Of a stretch of DNA of 9,135 bases, positions 1 to 5,708 are shown piece by piece. Below the pieces are notes generated by a model. It was not told the origin of the DNA. It ran no database searches and saw nothing but the letters and a program-made list of their open reading frames with translations. Every line of letters starts with the position of its first letter. The stretch's first letter is position 1. Origin of the DNA: an uncultured Collinsella sp. (GTDB lineage Bacteria; Actinomycetota; Coriobacteriia; Coriobacteriales; Coriobacteriaceae); the NCBI GenBank assembly GCA_902463875.1, contig CABQHR010000061.1, positions 1-9,135 on the forward strand. The letters run 5' to 3'. A program made the translations under genes and the position numbers.

Positions 1-6
1 TACAAT
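1..6 (+). promoter_or_regulatory. possible -10 element for panE
   Basis: TACAAT sits at the very edge of the window, so the -35 region cannot be seen. A start site 6-7 nt downstream would put the hairpin at 13-33 at the 5' end of the panE transcript. The same hexamer, preceded by GCGC, occurs upstream of rnhA. This is a weak call made from one hexamer. Confidence 0.3.
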
Positions 7-11
7 CCATC

Positions 12-37
12 AGGCGCCCCTTACGCGGGCGCCTTTT
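12..37 (+). terminator. GC-rich hairpin with T run, upstream of panE
   Basis: GGCGCCC (13-19) pairs perfectly with GGGCGCC (27-33) around a 7-nt loop, extended by an A-T pair and followed by TTTT. It has the form of an intrinsic terminator for a gene to the left of the window. It ends only 4 nt before the panE ribosome binding site. It could instead be a 5' hairpin of the panE mRNA if the TACAAT at 1-6 is a promoter. Confidence 0.6.
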
Positions 38-56
38 ATATGGGGAGATGATTCAT

Positions 57-971
57 ATGCAGATCAACAAGGTCGCCTTCATCGGCAAGGGCGGCGTGGG
101 CCTACTCTACGGCAGTATGATCGCCCAGGCGCTCGGCAATGACGCCGTCGAATACGTTATGGACGACGCGCGCCTTGAGCGCCACGCGGGCGATGCGCTC
201 ACCGTCAACGGAAAGCCCTGCGCGCTCAAGTCCGTCCGCGCGAGCGAGGCGACGCCCGTCGACCTGGTCATCCTCACGGTCAAGACAACCGGGCTCGATA
301 TGGCGCTCAAAACCATGGAAAGCGTCGTGGGCCCCAATACGCTCATCGCATCCCTTTGCAACGGCATCACCAGCGAGCAAAAGATTGCCGAGCGCTTTGG
401 CTGGGAGCACACCGTCCTTGGTATCTGCCAGGGCATGGACGCCGTATTCCTCAACGGGGAGCTCACCTATACCAATGCCGGCGAGATCCGCTTTGATGCG
501 GCAGCGGGCACCGACCCCGCAACCGTTATCGCCATCGACGAGCTCTACACGCGTTGCGGCATCGCCCATACCGTCGAGCACGACATCGCACATCGCATGT
601 GGGCCAAACTCATGCTCAACGACGGCATCAACCAGACCTGTATGGCCTACGGCGGCACCTACGGAAGCGCTACGGAGCAGGGCTCCGAGCAGCTCCGCAG
701 TTTTGTCTCCGCCATGCGCGAGACGCTTGCAGTCGCCAATGCCGAGGGCATCGAGCTCACCGAGGCAGACCTAACGCAGATGGTGCGTCTCATAAAAGGG
801 CTCGACCCCGCCGGCATGCCCTCGATGGCGCAGGACCGCGTCGCGCAGCGCAAAACAGAGGTCGAGGAGTTCGCGGGCACCGTCCGCCGCCTCGCGGCCA
901 AGCACGATATCCAGGCGCCGCAGAACGAATGGCTCTATCAGCGCATCCGTGATATCGAGGCAAGCTGGTAA
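57..971 (+). CDS. panE: 2-dehydropantoate 2-reductase (ketopantoate reductase, PanE/ApbA family)
   Basis: This cytosolic enzyme reduces 2-dehydropantoate to pantoate with NADPH, a step toward pantothenate and coenzyme A. The 304-residue product has the usual family length. The N-terminal Rossmann fold begins with IGKGGVG (residues 9-15). The C-terminal helical domain contains KLMLN with the expected catalytic Lys184 and Asn188. It also has PSMAQD with the conserved Ser256, and KTEVEEF with the substrate-binding Glu268. The start at 57 is chosen because GGGGAG (42-47) lies 9 nt upstream. An in-frame ATG at 48 directly abuts that Shine-Dalgarno sequence and would add only three residues. Distant PanE paralogues act on other 2-keto acids, so the exact substrate is inferred. 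No other pantothenate gene is visible. The gene converges on a minus-strand gene through a shared terminator. Confidence 0.88.
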   Translation: MQINKVAFIGKGGVGLLYGSMIAQALGNDAVEYVMDDARLERHAGDALTVNGKPCALKSVRASEATPVDLVILTVKTTGLDMALKTMESVVGPNTLIASLCNGITSEQKIAERFGWEHTVLGICQGMDAVFLNGELTYTNAGEIRFDAAAGTDPATVIAIDELYTRCGIAHTVEHDIAHRMWAKLMLNDGINQTCMAYGGTYGSATEQGSEQLRSFVSAMRETLAVANAEGIELTEADLTQMVRLIKGLDPAGMPSMAQDRVAQRKTEVEEFAGTVRRLAAKHDIQAPQNEWLYQRIRDIEASW

Positions 972-1004
972 CGCCGCCGCACCGCATCTAACAGTCTTAA
1001 TAGC

Positions 1005-1044
1005 AAAAACCGCCGCAAAGGGCACTCCCCTTGTGGCGGTTTTC
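1005..1044. terminator. two-way terminator between panE and the small membrane protein gene
   Basis: AAAACCGCC (1006-1014) pairs with GGCGGTTTT (1035-1043). The stem continues inward through a G-T pair, CAA/TTG, and GGG/CCC, closing on a CACT loop, with one mismatch. A-rich left and T-rich right arms give a U tract in either direction. This fits the convergent stops at 971 (+) and 1081 (-). Confidence 0.85.
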
Positions 1045-1080
1045 ATGTTCAGCCATGGCCAACAGTCATTTTCGCAACAG

Positions 1081-1287
1081 TTAGAGATGCGACTCCGGAA
1101 CCTCGTCCTCATCATCGCGACAAAGGACAACACCGGCGCTTCCCAGCAGTGTGGCCGCGATCAACGCGCCGACCACGATAGAGGCAGCCCCACAAGACCC
1201 CTGCATGCCCGCGACGAGCGCGGCCGTAGGACCAAGGCAACCAAGCGTCAATGCAACGGCGGCAACGGCGATATCTCGAGCGTTCAC
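1081..1287 (-). CDS. small two-helix membrane protein, function unknown
   Basis: I do not recognise this 68-residue protein. The reading frame is supported by GGAGGAA at 1296-1302, 8 nt upstream of a GTG start, which is a near-ideal ribosome binding site. The product is mostly hydrophobic. One helix covers about residues 6-28 (rich in Ala, Val and Leu, with a Gly-Pro kink). A second covers about residues 33-55. A short acidic tail, RDDEDEVPESHL, follows and probably lies in the cytoplasm. Small, Gly/Ala-rich helices of this kind could be a membrane anchor or regulator, but nothing in the sequence assigns a role. It lies 187 bp downstream of the secreted protein gene on the same strand, with a hairpin between them, so it probably has its own promoter. 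A two-way terminator follows it. Confidence 0.65.
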   Translation of the reverse strand: MNARDIAVAAVALTLGCLGPTAALVAGMQGSCGAASIVVGALIAATLLGSAGVVLCRDDEDEVPESHL

Positions 1288-1402
1288 AAGACCACTTCCT
1301 CCAAGAGAAAGACCTTAATTCTCATGAACCAGTGTGCCCCGTGCCCATATGCGCGGCGTACGGCCACGGTAAGCGCTCTGTTAACTCAAGCGCATACGTA
1401 GA

Positions 1403-1446
1403 ACGGGCGTCCTTACGTTGCCCAAAAGCTCGGTAAAGACGCCCGT
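1403..1446 (-). terminator. hairpin downstream of the secreted protein gene
   Basis: ACGGGCGTC (1403-1411) pairs with GACGCCCGT (1438-1446). After one mismatch, TTAC pairs with GTAA, leaving a 16-nt loop. On the minus strand it starts 28 nt after the stop of the 1475-2251 gene. The following tract (TTCTACG) is poor in U, so termination may be weak and some read-through into the 68-residue gene is possible. Confidence 0.5.
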
Positions 1447-1474
1447 CCGCCAAATATCTGTGATGCAGAAAAAA

Positions 1475-2251
1475 TTACCAGCCGGTATAGTAGTCGGTGG
1501 TTCCGGCTGCGCAGCCGGAGTCATAGACCTTGCACTCGCCCTTGGAACCGGTAAACGTGGAGCCTTGGGCCTTATCGCCCGCGGCAACGACGTAGTAACC
1601 ATCGGAATCGCGCCAAAAGCCCTCGGAATCCTGCGTCCATTCGCCCGTGCGGTGGTGATACAACACGTTACTGCTGTAATAAGTCTCGCGGCGGCCGTTA
1701 TAGTTATTGACGCCGCTCGAGCGCGTCAGGCCCGAGCCGTTCGCGTAATACGCAGCAGATGCGTAAGACGAGCCGGAGCCGGCGTTGTAATACGAAGCCT
1801 GAACGGCCTCAGCGGCCTCGGCTTCGGCTGCGGCAGCCTCGAGCGCCTCGCGCTTGGCATCCTCGAGCGTGGAGCGAAGCTCGTCGAGCTCGGTCGACTT
1901 CGCGTCGACCTCCCCCATCGTCAAAAGGCTGCCCGCACCATCGATACAACCCTGCAGCACAGCGCGCTCGTCATCGGTGGCATAGTCACCATACATGTTT
2001 AGGATAATCTGAGCGCGCATCTCAAGGGAATCGCGCTTGGCCTCCATCGAGGCGTTCCACTCCTGCATGGAACCATAACCATCGCCGCGATAATCAACGG
2101 GCTGTACCAGCGTCGTCTCGGACGGCGTAGATCCAACCGTATCGGACAGTGTCGCCGCGTGGGCATCAGTTGCGCCGGCGCCCGCCAAAAGCGCCACGGT
2201 CAGAGCGGCGGAAAGGGCGGCGGCTTTCGGTTTTCGTGAATCGATCCTCAT
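1475..2251 (-). CDS. secreted coiled-coil protein with C-terminal 3D-like domain
   Basis: The 258-residue product starts with a Sec signal peptide: basic MRIDSRKPK, a hydrophobic stretch at residues 10-27, and a likely cleavage after AHA at residue 32. Residues 60-110 are predicted helical. Residues 114-150 form a charged, Ala/Glu-rich coiled coil. A Ser/Tyr/Gly-rich linker follows (about 151-190). The C-terminal region (about 195-258) ends with VYDSGCAAGTTDYY. This and the three spaced aspartates (Asp216, Asp234, Asp243) resemble the 3D double-psi barrel found in wall-active proteins such as MltA- and Rpf/YabE-type proteins. Cys230 and Cys237 could form a disulfide outside the cell. The start at 2251 is chosen because GGAGG (2263-2267) lies 11 nt upstream and the signal peptide begins there; the frame stays open further upstream without support. 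A role in cell-wall turnover is inference only. Confidence 0.78.
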   Translation of the reverse strand: MRIDSRKPKAAALSAALTVALLAGAGATDAHAATLSDTVGSTPSETTLVQPVDYRGDGYGSMQEWNASMEAKRDSLEMRAQIILNMYGDYATDDERAVLQGCIDGAGSLLTMGEVDAKSTELDELRSTLEDAKREALEAAAAEAEAAEAVQASYYNAGSGSSYASAAYYANGSGLTRSSGVNNYNGRRETYYSSNVLYHHRTGEWTQDSEGFWRDSDGYYVVAAGDKAQGSTFTGSKGECKVYDSGCAAGTTDYYTGW

Positions 2252-2316
2252 GTAGCTGGAAACCTCCGTAGTGCGTTTTTGCTGCGTTTGAGCTGCGTGT
2301 GATTCGATCGCGCTGC

Positions 2317-2322
2317 ATAGTA
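2317..2322 (-). promoter_or_regulatory. possible -10 element for the secreted protein gene
   Basis: The minus strand reads TACTAT, the same -10 hexamer as the metY promoter, about 66 nt upstream of the start codon. No -35 match is seen at 16-18 bp spacing. This would need an activator or be a false match. Confidence 0.3.
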
Positions 2323-2345
2323 CCTCGAGCAAATCGCGACCTGCG

Positions 2346-2414
2346 GTTTTACTCAAAAGGCGCACGTCAATTGCGTAAAACTCACATCCTCTCAACAGGA
2401 GTTTTCCACAACTC
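2346..2414 (-). repeat. nested inverted repeats upstream of the secreted protein gene
   Basis: GTTTTAC (2346-2352) is the inverse of GTAAAAC (2375-2381). An overlapping AAAACTC (2377-2383) is the inverse of GAGTTTT (2399-2405). GAGTT (2399-2403) also mirrors AACTC (2410-2414). The central segment can pair with either neighbour but not both. This could be an operator array or a switchable leader; no protein is assigned. Confidence 0.4.
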
Positions 2415-2462
2415 GAATGCATAAAGCATGCCAAAAACCCTGTAATAGCGCCCTTCCTATGC

Positions 2463-2503
2463 AAAAAAGGCGCCTGCGCAACCATTGCTTGCGCAGGCGC
2501 CTT
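2463..2503 (-). terminator. strong intrinsic terminator of metY
   Basis: A perfect 15-bp stem pairs 2467-2481 with 2489-2503 (core GGCGCCTGCGC) around a 7-nt loop. On the minus strand it is followed by six Ts (2463-2468 are all A on the plus strand). It begins 61 nt past the metY stop and separates metY from the downstream secreted protein gene. Confidence 0.93.
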
Positions 2504-2563
2504 GAGCAGGCATTTTATGCAGTTATACCTATCGAGTCGCAAGGGGTCCTTGCACAAGTCGCC

Positions 2564-3874
2564 TTACTCGTCCAGCGCGGCGAAGGCCTGCTTCAGATCC
2601 CAAATGATGTCCTCGGCGTTCTCGGTACCGATGGAAAGACGGATCGTGGAGGGCGTGATGTTCTGCTCGGCGAGTTCCTCGGCAGAGAGCTGGGAGTGCG
2701 TGGTGGTAGCCGGGTGCACGACGAGCGACTTGACGTCGGCCACGTTGGCGAGCAGCGAGAACACCTGCAAATGATCGATGAACTTCCAAGCTGCCTCCTG
2801 GCCACCCTTAATCTCAAAGGTGAAGATCGAAGCGCCACCGTTGGGGAAGTACTTCTGATAGAGCTCGTGATCGGGGTGCTCAGACAGGCTCGGGTGGTTC
2901 ACCTTGGCGACGTGGCTGTCACCAGCCAGGAACTCAACGACCTTCTTGGTGTTCTCGACATGGCGGTCGACGCGCAGCGACAGGGTCTCGGTGCCCTGGA
3001 GCAGGACCCAGGCGTTGAACGGGCTGATGCAGGCACCCTCGTCACGCAGCAAGATGGCGCGGACATAGGTCGCGAAGGCGGCGGGACCGGCAGCCTCGGC
3101 AAACGAAACACCGTGGTAGGAGGGGTTGGGCTCAGCGATCTGGGCGTACTTGCCGCTCGCCTTCCAATCGAAGTTACCACCATCGACGATCACGCCGCCC
3201 AGCGAGGTGCCGTGGCCGCCGATGAACTTGGTTGCGGAGTGGACAACGATGTTGGCGCCATGCTCCAGCGGACGGAACAGATACGGGGTGCCGAAAGTGT
3301 TGTCGACGACAACCGGCAAACCATGCTTCTTGGCAACCTCGGAGATAGCGTCGATGTTGGGAATGTCGGAATTGGGGTTGCCGAGCGTCTCGAGGTAGAT
3401 GACCGTGGTGTTGTCCTTGATGGCACCCTCAACCTCTTCCAGGTTATGAGCATCGACAAACGTGGTCTCGACGCCAAACTGGGAGAGCGTATGCTCCAGC
3501 AGGTTGTAGGAGCCACCGTAGATGGTCTTCTGAGCCACCACGTGATCACCAGCCTGGGCAAGAGCCTGCAGGGTATAGGTGATGGCAGCGGCACCGGAGG
3601 CGACGGCAAGACCGGCCACGCCACCCTCGAGCGCGGCGATACGGTCCTCAAAGACGCCCTGGGTGGAGTTGGTCAGACGGCCGTAGATGTTACCGGCGTC
3701 GGCAAGACCAAAGCGGTCGGCGGCGTGCTGGGAGTTGCGGAACACATAGCTCGTGGTCTGGTAGATAGGCACGGCGCGGGAGTCGGATGCGGGGTCGGCG
3801 CTCTCCTGGCCAACATGAAGCTGCAGGGTATCGAAACCAAAGGTGTGCTCGGGGTTGTTGATGAACTGGCTCAT
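2564..3874 (-). CDS. metY: O-acetylhomoserine sulfhydrylase (O-acetylhomoserine aminocarboxypropyltransferase)
   Basis: This cytosolic PLP enzyme joins O-acetyl-L-homoserine with sulfide to make homocysteine, the direct sulfhydrylation route to methionine. The 436-residue length is normal for MetY and longer than the ~380-400 residues of MetB/MetC relatives. Visible Cys/Met-metabolism PLP features include Tyr64 and Arg66 in IYGRLTN, the phosphate-binding SGAAA at 93-97, and Asp191 in VVVDNTFGTP, which contacts the pyridine nitrogen. The PLP lysine is Lys216 in HSATKFIGGHG. The C-terminal domain has SLLANVADVKSLVVHPATTTH, typical of the family. AAGGAG (3881-3886) lies 6 nt upstream of the ATG. 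The gene is divergent from a LysR regulator and preceded by a ~175-nt leader with a small peptide gene. It is followed by a strong terminator, so it is probably transcribed alone. Confidence 0.95.
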   Translation of the reverse strand: MSQFINNPEHTFGFDTLQLHVGQESADPASDSRAVPIYQTTSYVFRNSQHAADRFGLADAGNIYGRLTNSTQGVFEDRIAALEGGVAGLAVASGAAAITYTLQALAQAGDHVVAQKTIYGGSYNLLEHTLSQFGVETTFVDAHNLEEVEGAIKDNTTVIYLETLGNPNSDIPNIDAISEVAKKHGLPVVVDNTFGTPYLFRPLEHGANIVVHSATKFIGGHGTSLGGVIVDGGNFDWKASGKYAQIAEPNPSYHGVSFAEAAGPAAFATYVRAILLRDEGACISPFNAWVLLQGTETLSLRVDRHVENTKKVVEFLAGDSHVAKVNHPSLSEHPDHELYQKYFPNGGASIFTFEIKGGQEAAWKFIDHLQVFSLLANVADVKSLVVHPATTTHSQLSAEELAEQNITPSTIRLSIGTENAEDIIWDLKQAFAALDE

Positions 3875-3928
3875 GATGATCTCCTTGATCGAACGAAAGT
3901 AAATAAAAAGAGAAAAGTAAGTCGCTGT

Positions 3929-3960
3929 CTCCTGATCACGCCAACGGGCGCAAACAGGAG
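3929..3960 (-). promoter_or_regulatory. metY leader hairpin overlapping the leader peptide stop
   Basis: On the minus strand CTCCTG (3960-3955, in leader codons 10-12) pairs with CAGGAG (3934-3929, just after the TGA stop). A 4x4 internal loop is followed by an inner CGCC/GGCG stem with a 4-nt loop. The TGA lies in the internal loop, so a ribosome finishing the leader peptide would melt this structure. A T-rich tract (TTTTCTCTTTTT) begins about 12 nt downstream, further than in a classic terminator. The CTCCT segment can also pair with the AGGAG of the leader's own ribosome binding site or that of metY. Confidence 0.55.
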
Positions 3961-3989
3961 CCCGGCATTCGTCTTGGTAAGCAGTTCAT
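3936..3989 (-). CDS. 17-residue leader peptide of metY, MNCLPRRMPGSCLRPLA
   Basis: This short gene lies inside the predicted metY 5' leader. Its ribosome binding site is AAGGAGGA (3996-4003), with GGAGG 7 nt from the ATG, the best in the window. It ends at a TGA 61 nt upstream of the metY ATG. The peptide holds two cysteines (3 and 12) and two methionines (1 and 8). It also holds a run of codons that are rare in this GC-rich DNA: TTA, CCA, AGA, CGA at positions 4-7. In actinobacteria, short Cys-bearing leader peptides ahead of sulfur-assimilation genes are known to act as attenuators. By analogy this peptide may sense cysteinyl-tRNA supply and control metY, which is inference. It overlaps the hairpin at 3929-3960. 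Confidence 0.7.
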   Translation of the reverse strand: MNCLPRRMPGSCLRPLA

Positions 3990-4058
3990 ATGCGGTCCTC
4001 CTTTTGACATCCCGGTTCCGTGGTCGGCTTAATTACCTACCGCCTTTGTGTGTTTTGA

Positions 4059-4087
4059 ATAGTACGAGCATTGTTTCGCTCGGTCAA
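4059..4087 (-). promoter_or_regulatory. metY promoter (-35 TTGACC, 17-bp spacer, -10 TACTAT)
   Basis: On the minus strand TTGACC (4087-4082) and TACTAT (4064-4059) are separated by exactly 17 bp, five of six and five of six matches to the vegetative consensus being close. The start site should fall near 4052, giving a leader of about 178 nt before metY and about 62 nt before the leader peptide. The spacer holds CGAGC-N8-GCTCG (4065-4082), a possible operator. Confidence 0.82.
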
Positions 4088-4109
4088 TCACTTAAAAGCG
4101 CTAACCTGT

Positions 4110-4126
4110 TATCTGTTTTATAGATA
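4110..4126. promoter_or_regulatory. LysR-type recognition box, TATCT-N7-AGATA
   Basis: The dyad TATCTGTTTTATAGATA contains ATC-N9-GAT and T-N11-A, the forms commonly bound by LysR regulators. Its centre (4118) is about 66 bp upstream of the predicted metY start, the usual place for the recognition site of such activators. It also overlaps TATAGA (4119-4124), a possible -10 of the divergent lysR gene, so binding could repress the regulator's own gene. Confidence 0.65.
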
Positions 4127-4147
4127 TCAATCGAAAGGATGACGTCG

Positions 4148-5050
4148 ATGACCCTTCAGCAGCTTCGTTTTCTGATCGCCGTGGCAGAGTCCGGCTCAAT
4201 CAACGCCGCAGCCCAGCGCCTCTATACCGCTCAATCCAACATCTCAAACGCCGTCAAAAGCCTAGAACAAGAGCTCCATCTGGAAATCTTTACGCGCTCC
4301 AGCCGCGGCGTCACGCTCACCAACGACGGCACCGAGCTTTTGGGCTATGCGCGCCAGGTCGTAGAGCAGGCCGACATGCTCGAGGCACGCTACGAGGACG
4401 GCGGCACCCCGCAAGCCCGCCTCGCCATTTCCGCCCAGCACTACGCCTTTTCGGTCGAGGCCTTTGTCAACGTAGTCGAGCGCTGCCGCGACAGCAAGTT
4501 CGAGTTCATCATGCGCGAGACCACCACATCGCAGATCATCGATGACGTCCGTGCGTTCCGCAGCGATATCGGCATTCTGTATCTGGATGACTTTAACGCC
4601 CGTGTCTTGCAGAAGGCCTTCGCCGATGCCCGAGCAAGCTTCCATCCCCTATTCGACGCGACGGTCCACGTCTTCGTTAGCGAGCGCCACCCGCTCGCAC
4701 GCCGCCCTCAGCTGTCCCTTGCCGATCTCACGCCCTATACGCGCTACAGCTTTGAGCAGGGAACCTCAAACTCCTTCTATTACGCCGAGGAACCCTTTAG
4801 CTATATCCCTTGCGACCGCAACATACGAATCTCGGACCGCGGAACACTTACTAACTTACTTATCACGTCGAACGGTTACACCCTGTCGACCGGTGTTCTC
4901 TCCAATGAAATGCAATGGGGCATGGCATCGATCCCGCTAGCAGACGCCCCAACGATGCACGTTGGCTACATCATGCACGACGAGCGCAAGCCCTCTCTCC
5001 TCTTGCAGCAATACCTCGACGAGCTCAACCGCATCATCCATGCCAACTAA
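4148..5050 (+). CDS. LysR-family transcriptional regulator, probable regulator of metY
   Basis: The 300-residue DNA-binding protein begins MTLQQLRFLIAVAESGS, the standard LysR start. A winged helix-turn-helix spans about residues 2-60, with recognition helix TAQSNISNAVKSLE. A linker helix spans 60-80, and an effector-binding domain of the periplasmic-binding-protein fold spans about 90-295. The start at 4148 is chosen because AAAGG (4134-4138) lies 9 nt upstream. An ATG at 4139 abuts that site and would add three residues. The gene is divergent from metY, with a LysR box between them centred at about -66 of metY. This arrangement normally means the protein controls the divergent gene and itself. 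The inducer cannot be read from sequence; O-acetylserine, O-acetylhomoserine or homocysteine would fit the target. Subfamily assignment such as CysB or MetR is not supported. Confidence 0.9.
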   Translation: MTLQQLRFLIAVAESGSINAAAQRLYTAQSNISNAVKSLEQELHLEIFTRSSRGVTLTNDGTELLGYARQVVEQADMLEARYEDGGTPQARLAISAQHYAFSVEAFVNVVERCRDSKFEFIMRETTTSQIIDDVRAFRSDIGILYLDDFNARVLQKAFADARASFHPLFDATVHVFVSERHPLARRPQLSLADLTPYTRYSFEQGTSNSFYYAEEPFSYIPCDRNIRISDRGTLTNLLITSNGYTLSTGVLSNEMQWGMASIPLADAPTMHVGYIMHDERKPSLLLQQYLDELNRIIHAN

Positions 5051-5105
5051 CAGTCGGAAGACGGGGTAGAAATCGTAGATTGCTGGCCCCCGGCGGGCAT
5101 GGCGC

Positions 5106-5111
5106 TACAAT
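5106..5111 (+). promoter_or_regulatory. possible -10 element for rnhA
   Basis: TACAAT preceded by GCGC lies about 39 nt upstream of the rnhA GTG. The nearest -35-like hexamer, TTGCTG at 5080-5085, is 20 bp away, longer than usual. It would allow rnhA and the genes after it to be transcribed independently of the LysR gene. Confidence 0.4.
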
Positions 5112-5149
5112 GGTCACTCACATGAAATGCACTCAACGAAAGGAAGCCC

Positions 5150-5635
5150 GTGAAGGTCATCATCTACACCGACGGCTCGGCCCGATCAAATCCGGGACGC
5201 GGCGGCTACGGCTCCGTGCTCAAATACACCAACCCCGCCGGCAAGACCTTCACCTCCGAGCTTTCGCGCGGCTACGCCAAGACCACCAACAACCGCATGG
5301 AACTCATGGCGGTCATCGTGGCGCTCGAGGCGCTCAACCGCCCTTGCGAGGTCGAAGTCCATTCCGATTCGCAGTACGTCGTCAACGCCTTTAACAAGCA
5401 CTGGATCGACGGCTGGAAAAAGCGCGGATGGAAAACCGCCAACAAGCAACCCGTCAAGAACCGCGACCTGTGGGAGCGCCTACTCACCGCCAAAAGCAAG
5501 CACAAGGTTGAGTTCATCTGGGTTAAGGGTCACGCCGGTCACGAGCTCAACGAGCGCTGCGATGAGCTCGCCACCACGGCGGCCGACGGCAGCAACCTCG
5601 ATATCGACGCCGGCTTTAACGAGAGCGACCTGTAA
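5150..5635 (+). CDS. rnhA: ribonuclease HI
   Basis: This cytosolic endonuclease cuts the RNA strand of RNA-DNA hybrids, clearing R-loops and primers. The 161-residue product matches the compact bacterial form. It opens with [15 protein letters not shown]. The metal-binding set is complete: Asp8, Glu51 (NNRMELMAV), Asp73 ([10 protein letters not shown]) and Asp138 (NERCDELA), with the flexible-loop histidine His128 in VKGHAGH. The basic handle [20 protein letters not shown] at about 85-104 is present. Translation starts at GTG, 5 nt after AGGA (5141-5144). A longer overlapping frame from an ATG at 5122 has no ribosome binding site and was not used. The gene follows lysR by 99 bp and precedes the oxidoreductase by 73 bp, with no clear terminator in either gap. 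Confidence 0.96.
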   Translation: MKVIIYTDGSARSNPGRGGYGSVLKYTNPAGKTFTSELSRGYAKTTNNRMELMAVIVALEALNRPCEVEVHSDSQYVVNAFNKHWIDGWKKRGWKTANKQPVKNRDLWERLLTAKSKHKVEFIWVKGHAGHELNERCDELATTAADGSNLDIDAGFNESDL

Positions 5636-5669
5636 TAGCGTTTTCGCGCAGCTTTATATCCCCACGCGC

Positions 5670-5675
5670 TACACT
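5670..5675 (+). promoter_or_regulatory. possible -10 element for the oxidoreductase gene
   Basis: TACACT preceded by GCGC, 33 nt upstream of the ATG, repeats the GCGCTACAAT pattern seen before rnhA. No -35 match is seen at normal spacing. A weak call. Confidence 0.35.
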
Positions 5676-5708
5676 CATCCTGTAGACCAAACAACGCAAG
5701 GGGGACGT

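Noticed and set aside
48..56. Upstream ATG of panE
   Set aside because: It directly abuts the GGGGAG ribosome binding site, leaving no spacing; the ATG at 57 has 9 nt and gives the usual N-terminus.
1324..1401. 25-codon frame MNQCAPCPYARRTATVSAL... that superficially resembles a Cys-rich leader peptide
   Set aside because: It has no ribosome binding site at suitable spacing and no plus-strand gene downstream; the next genes are on the minus strand.
2403..2411. DnaA-box-like TTTTCCACA
   Set aside because: It is a single match with no cluster of boxes, no AT-rich unwinding region and no dnaA or dnaN gene nearby, so no origin is supported.
3875..4052. SAM riboswitch in the metY leader
   Set aside because: I looked for the conserved core elements of the SAM-I and SAM-IV classes and did not see them. 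The leader is better explained by the small peptide gene and its hairpin. A covariance-model search would settle it.
2417..4123. Open frame of 568 codons on the plus strand opposite metY
   Set aside because: It is antisense to a well-supported PLP enzyme gene, its product resembles no family, and it runs through the metY terminator and leader. Long antisense frames are common opposite GC-rich genes.
5122..5394. ATG-started frame overlapping the start of rnhA
   Set aside because: There is no Shine-Dalgarno sequence before the ATG, and the overlapping frame encodes a complete ribonuclease HI.
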